Shown: in pieces, positions 1-5,030 of the stretch
Layout: every line of letters starts with the position of its first letter
How positions within the stretch are numbered: the first letter of the stretch is position 1
Assembly (NCBI GenBank): GCA_938033975.1
Contig: CALHKJ010000260.1
Span: forward strand, 1-5,030
Reading direction: 5' to 3'
Origin: an uncultured Saprospiraceae bacterium
GTDB lineage: Bacteria; Bacteroidota; Bacteroidia; Chitinophagales; Saprospiraceae
Length of the DNA: 5,030 nucleotides
Made by a program: the position numbers and the translations under genes
The notes under the pieces: model-generated
What the model saw: the letters and a program-made list of their open reading frames with translations, nothing else
Told to the model about the DNA's origin: nothing
The model's database searches: none

Positions 1-1
1 G

Positions 2-271
2 GTACACAATGGTCAGATCTTTACACTTGCAGAAACATCAGCTACTGGCACCAAAAATATCCTTTTACTACAATCCAATCATAATGGACAGGTAATAAAA
101 GAAACAGTCATCAAGCGAGATGAAAGTTTTCAAGCCAAAGATATCCTCGTCGCAGATGATCACTTATTCATTATTGCCAACCGACAAAAATCGAGAACAG
201 CTGACATGCAAGCTGTCATCTTGAAGCTTGAACTAGATGGGAAATTGGTAGGAGAAAAAATGATACAGTAA
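2..271 (+). CDS. C-terminal fragment of a protein with beta-propeller-like repeats (5' truncated by window edge)
   Basis: An open frame enters from the left edge and ends at TAA 269-271, giving 89 residues. Two repeat-like units are visible about 50 residues apart. Each starts with a hydrophobic strand (IFTLAE at 6-11; LFIIAN at 55-60), followed by a polar loop, a second strand (NILLLQ at 19-24; AVILKL at 71-76), an Asn-Gly or Asp-Gly turn (28-29; 79-80) and a closing strand (VIKETVI; LVGEKMI). This resembles the blades of bacterial beta-propeller proteins that end in 'xDGxxxxEK'. The fragment has no sorting domain at its C-terminus, so it probably ends within or just after the last blade. 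Its stop shares one base with the start of the next gene, so the two are likely co-transcribed. The function and the full length cannot be judged from this piece, and the propeller assignment is an inference from pattern, not a recognised family match. Confidence 0.7.
   Translation, partial: VHNGQIFTLAETSATGTKNILLLQSNHNGQVIKETVIKRDESFQAKDILVADDHLFIIANRQKSRTADMQAVILKLELDGKLVGEKMIQ
269..271 (+). promoter_or_regulatory. Stop-start junction TAATG (translational coupling site)
   Basis: The TAA of the propeller-like gene and the ATG of the FlaR-like gene share the A at 271. An overlap of this kind usually means the second gene is translated by ribosomes that have just finished the first. No well-spaced Shine-Dalgarno sequence is seen before 271, which fits coupling. 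Confidence 0.55.
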
Positions 272-819
272 TGAATCCAAATACCATGCAAAAAGTAATT
301 GTCATTGGTTGTTGTGGTGCGGGTAAATCCACCTTTGCCAAACGCTTACATGAGCTTATTGGCCTGGAACTTATTCATCTTGATCAACACTATTGGCAAG
401 CAGACTGGGCGGAAACGGAAGAAATGGAATGGCGAAAAAAAGTTGAAGACTTAGCATCGAAACCCTCATGGATTATTGATGGCAACTATGGAGGCACCAT
501 GGATATAAGATTAAAGAAAGCGGACACTATTATCTATTTGGACTACTCCACCTTATCATGTCTTTCGAGAATCACCAAACGCATCATGAAATATCGAGGC
601 ACTGTTAGGCCGGACATGCCTGAGGGTTGCCGAGAAAGATTTGATTTAGAATTTTATCATTATGTTGCCACCTACAATTTACTTAGACGCAAGAAACACT
701 ACCGTCAAATTGAGGAAAACAAGGCGAATAAGCAAACCATCATTTTGAAAAATGACAGACAACAAGAACAGTTTTTTGAAAGTCTAAAATCTAAGCTTAA
801 TCTTCAGGAAAATCATTAA
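271..819 (+). CDS. FlaR-like P-loop ATPase / adenylate-kinase-like protein ('DNA topology modulation protein' family)
   Basis: This 182-aa protein matches the pattern of the small P-loop proteins annotated as FlaR or DNA topology modulation protein. They are adenylate/shikimate-kinase-like NTPases whose true substrate is not settled. A Walker A motif, GCCGAGKST, lies at residues 13-21 after a short beta strand. It is followed by the family signatures HLDQHYW (36-42), WIIDGNYGGTMDIR (67-80), a hydrophobic strand ending in Asp (ADTIIYLD, 84-91), and the Arg-rich lid-like stretch with R100, R104 and KYRGTVRPDMPEGC (107-120). FDLEF (124-128) follows. The length is normal for the family and nothing is missing. 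The start at 271 overlaps the previous stop (TAATG). Met6 at 286 is an alternative that would still keep the Walker A. An AGGAG at 250-254 is too far from either start to decide. The protein is cytoplasmic, with no signal peptide. The gene name is historical; a nucleotide- or small-molecule-kinase role is an inference from the fold. Confidence 0.88.
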   Translation: MNPNTMQKVIVIGCCGAGKSTFAKRLHELIGLELIHLDQHYWQADWAETEEMEWRKKVEDLASKPSWIIDGNYGGTMDIRLKKADTIIYLDYSTLSCLSRITKRIMKYRGTVRPDMPEGCRERFDLEFYHYVATYNLLRRKKHYRQIEENKANKQTIILKNDRQQEQFFESLKSKLNLQENH

Positions 820-1720
820 ACCATTCTACGAAATCTGTTCCTGATAATTCATTTAGTTGAACAAACTCATAGCTAAGTTTTTGCTGCTCTATATCCAAGT
901 CAAAAATAATGACCTGATCAGCTGGAAGTTTTTTAGGATCCACATCCTTTCCTTTATAGTAGGAGTTATTGATGCCTGAAGAAAGAAATTTTATTCCATC
1001 AGCGCTCACACGCTCACTGCCCTTATCCCATCCTGAATCACCCACGACGACTATTACCTCAACTCCTTTCTTTTGAAGTCCTACAAGTGAAGGATAAAAT
1101 TCCGTATCAAAATAAGTATCAGAGCTTGAACAATTCATCGAATAGAAAGGACATGCACCATTGCTTTTAAATCCTTCCAATCCATTGATGTCCTTAAATA
1201 TTTGATGATGCATTAATATTACATAGTGCGAAGCCTCATTGATGGTATCACAAACATTCAACAACATCTCGTATTGAGCGTCCAGGTTTTCGCAGTCACT
1301 CGAATTGAGATTGGTGTTAAGTACGGAGACTACCATGTTCTTAAATGAAGAAGTATAATAATCAGGTCGACCCGTTGCCTTGAAGTAGAAATCTAGATTG
1401 TTGTCACGATAGTCATGATTGCCAAGCACAAAATGACTATTAGGATTTTTTAGATCAAACTGTTTTGCCAATGATCTCATCGTCTTTGGATTCAGGGAAG
1501 TATTACCACAGACATCACCCCCTAACCAAAACCCATCAAAGTCTGAATATTTGATTTTCCCTAAGCGATCATCAACCGTATCACCTCGCCAATTTGTCCA
1601 ATCATAACTATGCCCTACAAAAAGAAAACGATAGTTAGATTTATCCTGACTACACCCGCTTAACAAGATCAATAGTATTGTACTAAATAAAAGATATGTT
1701 GATGTAAATGAATTTTTCAT
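797..1720 (-). CDS. Lipoprotein of the calcineurin-like metallophosphoesterase superfamily with divergent metal motifs
   Basis: The 307-aa protein begins with a lipoprotein signal peptide: a hydrophobic run at residues 9-20 and a lipobox LSGC with Cys23 as the lipidated residue. The mature chain should therefore be envelope-anchored. The superfamily is recognised from GGDVCG (67-72), GNHDYR (100-105), a strand leading to MHH (170-172) and the final VVVGDSG (224-230). The usual first motif DxH is replaced by GHSYD (36-40), and the usual last motif GHxH by GDSG (227-230). H37, D40, D69, N101, H102, H171/H172 and D228 remain as plausible metal ligands. Five cysteines follow the lipid anchor (71, 143, 157, 190, 197) and could form disulfides outside the cytoplasm. 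The gene directly abuts the VTC gene (TAAATG, no gap), so it is the distal gene of the operon. Its stop lies inside the opposing FlaR-like gene. A phosphoesterase acting on a product of the operon is an inference; substrate and activity are unknown. Confidence 0.83.
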   Translation of the reverse strand: MKNSFTSTYLLFSTILLILLSGCSQDKSNYRFLFVGHSYDWTNWRGDTVDDRLGKIKYSDFDGFWLGGDVCGNTSLNPKTMRSLAKQFDLKNPNSHFVLGNHDYRDNNLDFYFKATGRPDYYTSSFKNMVVSVLNTNLNSSDCENLDAQYEMLLNVCDTINEASHYVILMHHQIFKDINGLEGFKSNGACPFYSMNCSSSDTYFDTEFYPSLVGLQKKGVEVIVVVGDSGWDKGSERVSADGIKFLSSGINNSYYKGKDVDPKKLPADQVIIFDLDIEQQKLSYEFVQLNELSGTDFVEWFNDFPED

Positions 1721-2341
1721 TTAGTCTAGGTAATATTTCATGGCAGAAACATACTTTGAATTTTTAGTCAATCGATAGGGAATCATCTGCACGTATTTAT
1801 CTGCCAAGTCTTCCAAGCCACGATCATACTTAATCTCTAAAATCAAAGCTTCATCCTTATTCGAAACCTGACTAATTTTATTGTTCATCAGATTTAGATA
1901 TTGAAGGTCCTTATCAATTGTTGCCCGAATCAAACCATCTGCAGAAACTAAATATCGTCTATGATATCTAACTATAATGTAAGGATATAATTCATTGCTT
2001 ACAAGATATCTATTGATTGGAGGCGCACCATCAGCAAATGAAAAATCGTTTAGTTTTTGATATTCCTTTGTTCCCAGCAAACTCCTTTTAATTTTCTTTT
2101 CCAGAATTGGACTTTTGATATCAAGCATATTCTCTCCATACCACCTGACACGGTACTTTACCCTATCACCAATACCTAAAAGATTATCATTGTAGCTTGT
2201 AAAATTGATGTCATCATAGTAAACACTATTGACAATACGATCAGGAAAGGCCTTACGAAAACCTGCAGGATTGCTCATCAATTCATGCAACACTCTATCA
2301 AAGCTGCTTGACTCTATTCGATATTTTCGCTCATATCTCAT
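1721..2341 (-). CDS. VTC domain protein (polyphosphate polymerase fold, TTM-like)
   Basis: The 206-aa protein consists almost entirely of one VTC domain, the tunnel-shaped fold that in yeast Vtc4 makes polyphosphate from ATP. Its characteristic sequence order is present: RYERKYRI (2-9), NSVYYDD (38-44), DRVKYRVRWYG (59-69), LEKKIKR (80-86), VRYHRRYLVS (124-133), RATIDKDLQY (139-148), LILEIKYD (166-173) and RLTKNSKYVSAM (190-201). The alternating Lys/Arg in these strands (R60, K62, R64, R66; K82, K83; R125, R128, R129; R139) fit a phosphate-lined tunnel. E4, E81 and E169 are candidate metal ligands. There is no signal peptide, membrane segment or SPX domain, so it should be a free cytoplasmic domain, unlike yeast Vtc4. 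Its ATG shares one base with the CotH stop (TGATG), and it directly abuts the phosphoesterase gene. Bacterial VTC proteins often neighbour CotH genes. Polymerase activity in this protein is not shown; triphosphate or polyphosphate binding without synthesis is an alternative. Confidence 0.9.
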   Translation of the reverse strand: MRYERKYRIESSSFDRVLHELMSNPAGFRKAFPDRIVNSVYYDDINFTSYNDNLLGIGDRVKYRVRWYGENMLDIKSPILEKKIKRSLLGTKEYQKLNDFSFADGAPPINRYLVSNELYPYIIVRYHRRYLVSADGLIRATIDKDLQYLNLMNNKISQVSNKDEALILEIKYDRGLEDLADKYVQMIPYRLTKNSKYVSAMKYYLD

Positions 2342-4803
2342 CAGCCCATTTCTCTTTTTCCATTGACCATGATTGAAAAACCTTGTTCTATCAAGTAAAG
2401 TGTTTCGATATTTTTGAAATTGAACTGCTCAATATCTAGAGTCGGTTTATTTTTTATTTGTCCACGCAACTCAAAACCCCTAGTGATATTTTCATTCCAA
2501 AATTTTATCAACTTTACATTGGCAGCATTAGACACGAATAAGCTTTGGTATGAATCAAAAATGTTATTACTCCAACCGTAGACCTCAACATGATCACTAA
2601 AGTCCATGGCCCTATTCAGCACTTCCCTAAAGTTCGATTCTGCAATATTCAATGATCCCTTTTCAACAGAGATTCCATTCTTTCCTATAATTTCAAAATT
2701 AGTACTCTTGACATCCACACTAGAATATTTGGCTTTAATCGCTGATCCGACACAATTCTTAAATATCGAATTTTGAACATTGACTTGACTATTGCGTATT
2801 GATAGCACCTCAGCAGATTTTACATCCCTGAACTGGCAATGATTAAAATCTGCCGCGGATTTATAGATATTCACTGCACCTTTAGCTCTCAGGTTTTGTT
2901 CCTGAAAATCGTTTAAACCGATGAACTGACAATGATTAAAAATTGATTTATCTGAAACTTCAGATAGAAGAATACTAGTCCCCTCCTGCGCTTGCGCAAA
3001 TATCTTTATGGGGTTGGCTGCACTGCCCTCTGCTATTATCTTAGATTTGGAAAGCAAACTTCCATCCTTCTCGAATTGCAACTCCGCTCCAGCAGCAATT
3101 CTTAAGGTATAGCCAGCTGGAATAGCAACAGGAAAATCTAGTACATGTCTTCCTGAACTAACATTGATATCCTGAGCAACTTGATTCACAAAAGGCAAAG
3201 CTGTAAACTTTGAAAGATTAAAATGCTGTACAGCAACATTCTCATTTGGAGCATTGCTTTTGGCGACCTTTATCTTATGAACATTCGACAAACCTAAGGT
3301 GCGGAAGTAGATATATTCAATTTCATCGTTCTGCTTATAGCCGTACTTTTTGACTGGAACCAATTTATTAAATGCTTCTATGAAGAGTGGCTTGTCCAAA
3401 GGTACATTCATCTCCAGTTCATCACCAAAGCCTAATACTTCCAATGGAAAATAATGGTAGGATTCTAAAGATATTTCATTAGCTGCACCATTCACACGAA
3501 ATGCCTTCAACGCCATGTTTGGTTTGGCGTCCAATTTCTTTCTCGTAAAGAAAGCTTTGCCAAAGATGGTTTCCCAATCCGGTTTCCAATCTTTGTACTG
3601 ATCATCAGCTTGTATAAATGCAACCCGACTCGCTAGCGCACCATCATACTCTCCTTTAAATTTATTTAGATAGTCTGGATCGGTAAATTGATTGAGTGCC
3701 TTCATATAAAGTTCGTAAAAGCTTTCATCCTGAAACATCAAGTATCGATACACATCGCTTCTTGCGTAAGCAGCATCTTTTGATGTACGATCATTGAACG
3801 CTTCTCCATAAGCTTCCCAATCAGAATTTACATTAGGTAGATGGTCACCAAAACAATCAAAGGCAATCGGCTCTAATTTTCCTGAAAAATTATTGAGGTA
3901 AAAACGGATGTTGGTAAATTGCGCAGCGTGCCATGCATGAGACAAATCCAAAAGGGCAAAATATTTTGCCATCAACTCTAAATCAAATACCTCAGTTGGA
4001 CTTTTTTGTTCGTTTACAAAAGCATTCAGCATACTGTGTGCAATATCGAATGATTTGACAAATGCTGGATCATTTTCATTCTGCTTGTTGAACAATTCAA
4101 TTTGAGATGCTTCGATCCAAGGAAAGGGATTTAGTTTCTTGTGTACATTTTCCCAATATGCATCATCGTTATGTTTTAAGATGGGTCCAATCTCCCTATT
4201 GTTTTTGACGAGCATTTGATTTTCAAAGTGATGCTCAAACGCATAGACCCCTAGCTCCTTTCCGTTCAATTGAACTTTAATGAAATCATAGTCAGGCACT
4301 AAAATTCCTTCCTTTCTAAACAACTCATGCATCAACCATTCTGCAGTATGGGATCTGGCTTTGCTATTATGAATTGAGAAGGTATTCATTCCATTCCACT
4401 CTTGTCCAGCTTTGAGGATGATTCTAAAAGACCATCGATTTCCAACTAGGTGATCGAGTAGATCTCCTTTAAGTCTTAGCTTGCATGGATATTCCTTACC
4501 ATCAATCTTGATATCTGCATCTACCAAGTCATCCTTGGAGGTAAAGAGTAATCCGCGTTTCATAGCCTCATCTCTTTTTGCCGATAACTTTTTAAAAGCA
4601 TCACTTGACAGAGCAATATTGAAGGTACTGCCTTCAAAGGCTGCTACAGTTAGCTCGGATTGATCCACCTTCGCTTTTTCTTGTTGTACCTCCCCTAACT
4701 TACCTTTTAAAGCTAACACCACTGCGCAGATCAATCCGACAACAAGGACAATTGATATCCACTTGCCAACAGGCCTATTATTTTTTGTGGATGATATTCT
4801 CAA
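2341..4803 (-). CDS. CotH kinase family protein with N-terminal membrane anchor and beta-helix-like C-terminal region
   Basis: The 820-aa protein starts with a basic cytoplasmic tip and one membrane segment (about residues 14-32), so the rest should lie in the periplasm. Residues about 58-400 form a CotH domain, the atypical kinase family of Bacillus spore-coat CotH. Its landmarks are KLRLKGD (108-114), RWSFRIIL (123-130), FSIHNS (142-147), EGILVPDYDFIKVQLNGKELGVY (165-187), the E190 region, and NIRFYLNN (298-305) leading into IAFDCFGD (313-320). From about 545 to 780 the chain looks like a right-handed parallel beta-helix of short coils, including FNHCQF twice (622-627, 653-658). The start codon is TTG (4803-4801), and its TTGA overlaps the upstream stop by four bases. 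An in-frame TAA lies four codons upstream, and the first internal Met is at 81, beyond the membrane segment, so TTG is the best start. The long beta-helix is unusual beside compact CotH proteins and may bind a surface polymer. The kinase substrate is unknown. Confidence 0.87.
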   Translation of the reverse strand: MRISSTKNNRPVGKWISIVLVVGLICAVVLALKGKLGEVQQEKAKVDQSELTVAAFEGSTFNIALSSDAFKKLSAKRDEAMKRGLLFTSKDDLVDADIKIDGKEYPCKLRLKGDLLDHLVGNRWSFRIILKAGQEWNGMNTFSIHNSKARSHTAEWLMHELFRKEGILVPDYDFIKVQLNGKELGVYAFEHHFENQMLVKNNREIGPILKHNDDAYWENVHKKLNPFPWIEASQIELFNKQNENDPAFVKSFDIAHSMLNAFVNEQKSPTEVFDLELMAKYFALLDLSHAWHAAQFTNIRFYLNNFSGKLEPIAFDCFGDHLPNVNSDWEAYGEAFNDRTSKDAAYARSDVYRYLMFQDESFYELYMKALNQFTDPDYLNKFKGEYDGALASRVAFIQADDQYKDWKPDWETIFGKAFFTRKKLDAKPNMALKAFRVNGAANEISLESYHYFPLEVLGFGDELEMNVPLDKPLFIEAFNKLVPVKKYGYKQNDEIEYIYFRTLGLSNVHKIKVAKSNAPNENVAVQHFNLSKFTALPFVNQVAQDINVSSGRHVLDFPVAIPAGYTLRIAAGAELQFEKDGSLLSKSKIIAEGSAANPIKIFAQAQEGTSILLSEVSDKSIFNHCQFIGLNDFQEQNLRAKGAVNIYKSAADFNHCQFRDVKSAEVLSIRNSQVNVQNSIFKNCVGSAIKAKYSSVDVKSTNFEIIGKNGISVEKGSLNIAESNFREVLNRAMDFSDHVEVYGWSNNIFDSYQSLFVSNAANVKLIKFWNENITRGFELRGQIKNKPTLDIEQFNFKNIETLYLIEQGFSIMVNGKREMG
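2830..2848 (-). repeat. Copy A of a 19-base near-identical repeat inside the CotH beta-helix region
   Basis: On the plus strand this reads GAACTGGCAATGATTAAAA. It differs at one base from the copy at 2923-2941, 93 bases (31 codons) away. Both copies encode FNHCQF in the same frame, so this is an internal repeat of the beta-helix coils and not a mobile or regulatory repeat. Confidence 0.7.
2923..2941 (-). repeat. Copy B of the 19-base repeat inside the CotH beta-helix region
   Basis: On the plus strand this reads GAACTGACAATGATTAAAA, one base different from the copy at 2830-2848. It encodes residues 622-627 (FNHCQF) plus flanking bases. The two copies mark successive coils of the predicted beta-helix and suggest recent duplication, or conservation of the coil core. 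Confidence 0.7.
4800..4803 (-). promoter_or_regulatory. Four-base overlap TTGA linking upstream membrane-protein stop and CotH TTG start
   Basis: Read on the minus strand, the bases are TTGA. TTG begins the CotH-type gene and TGA ends the upstream gene. It is the TTG counterpart of the common ATGA overlap. Together with the in-frame TAA a few codons upstream, it decides the CotH start. A weak start codon may keep kinase output low and tied to translation of the upstream gene; that part is an inference. Confidence 0.6.
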
Positions 4804-5030
4804 ATCAATTGATCTTTAATAAACAAAAAGGAAGATCCAATAACAACGATTCCAAAGAAAAACCACGCACTGTGACCATAGACATAAGAAAGCTTACTTT
4901 CATCAATTAATAATTTCATCTTTCTATACTTTGATCGCTGATCCACTTTTAGATTTGGAAAATTTTCTGCCAATTGTTTTTTGATTGCTTCATTCAAACT
5001 GTTCATCCGCTCACGTTCTTCTGCATCAGC
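4800..5030 (-). CDS. C-terminal part of a small single-pass membrane protein of unknown function (5' end beyond window edge)
   Basis: The frame is open from the right edge to TGA at 4802-4800. The first Met in view is at 5006, which would give 68 residues, but the frame continues upstream without a stop as ADAEERER. This reads as natural charged protein sequence, so the true start probably lies outside the window. Counted from the Met at 5006, there is a charged, probably helical region (1-40, many Lys/Glu/Asp/Arg), then one hydrophobic segment at about 46-63 (SAWFFFGIVVIGSSFLFI), and a five-residue tail KDQLI. The protein is thus tail-anchored in the inner membrane, with the charged part probably cytoplasmic. 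I do not recognise the family. Its stop overlaps the TTG start of the CotH gene by four bases (TTGA), so it belongs to the same operon. It could be a membrane partner for the soluble VTC domain, which lacks its own anchor; this is an inference from position only. Confidence 0.65.
   Translation of the reverse strand, partial: ADAEERERMNSLNEAIKKQLAENFPNLKVDQRSKYRKMKLLIDESKLSYVYGHSAWFFFGIVVIGSSFLFIKDQLI

Noticed and set aside
250..262. AGGAG followed by ATG at 260 as a start site
   Set aside because: The ATG at 260 is in the frame of the upstream gene and meets its stop after three codons (Met-Ile-Gln). It cannot start a separate gene, and the AGGAG encodes Gly-Glu of that gene.
863..890. Possible hairpin AAACT / AGTTT followed by T-rich bases, as a terminator for the plus-strand genes
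   Set aside because: The stem is only five base pairs, AT-rich, with an eight-base loop, and lies inside the phosphoesterase coding sequence. It is expected by chance at this base composition.
797..1720. Phosphoesterase gene considered as a pseudogene because of altered catalytic motifs
   Set aside because: The frame is intact over 307 codons with signal peptide, ordered motifs and tight operon spacing. The changes look like subfamily divergence and not decay.
2830..2941. Paired 19-base sequences considered as an operator, recombination site or CRISPR-like repeat
   Set aside because: There are only two copies, both in the same reading frame encoding the same six residues of successive beta-helix coils, 31 codons apart. 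Protein repetition explains them.
4481..4663. 60-codon open frame on the plus strand
   Set aside because: It lies wholly antisense to the CotH-type gene, has no family-like sequence, no ribosome binding site and no neighbour on its strand. It is a shadow of the real gene.

Overview
The window is AT-rich DNA, compactly coded on both strands, and most likely comes from a member of the Bacteroidota (Cytophagales- or Flavobacteria-like). The signs are the codon usage, start/stop overlaps with little sign of Shine-Dalgarno sequences, a C-terminal fragment of a secreted-type repeat protein, and the combination of CotH kinase, VTC domain and lipoprotein metallophosphoesterase. The taxonomic call is an inference from style; no marker gene is present.

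Layout. The plus strand (1-819) carries the last 89 codons of a protein with beta-propeller-like repeats, joined by a one-base TAATG overlap to a complete FlaR-like P-loop ATPase/kinase. The rest of the window (797-5030) is one minus-strand gene run. In transcription order it holds the C-terminal part of a small membrane-anchored protein cut by the right edge, an 820-aa CotH-type kinase with a beta-helix-like C-terminal half, a 206-aa VTC (polyphosphate polymerase fold) protein, and a 307-aa lipoprotein of the calcineurin-like metallophosphoesterase superfamily. The minus-strand junctions are a 4-base overlap, a 1-base overlap and a 0-base gap, so this is almost certainly one translationally coupled operon. 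The two gene sets converge and overlap tail to tail by 23 bases.

How the genes may work together. The VTC protein has no export signal and should be cytoplasmic. CotH has one N-terminal membrane anchor and should face the periplasm or exterior. The phosphoesterase has a lipobox and should be anchored in an envelope membrane. Three phosphate-handling folds (polyphosphate/NTP-binding tunnel, atypical protein kinase, phosphoesterase) thus sit in one operon but in different compartments. This suggests a phosphate-transfer or polyphosphate-linked envelope modification system. The substrates are unknown, and the phosphoesterase and kinase both show non-standard active-site motifs. There is no gene-free stretch of any length, and no promoter, terminator, RNA gene, mobile element or CRISPR array could be supported.
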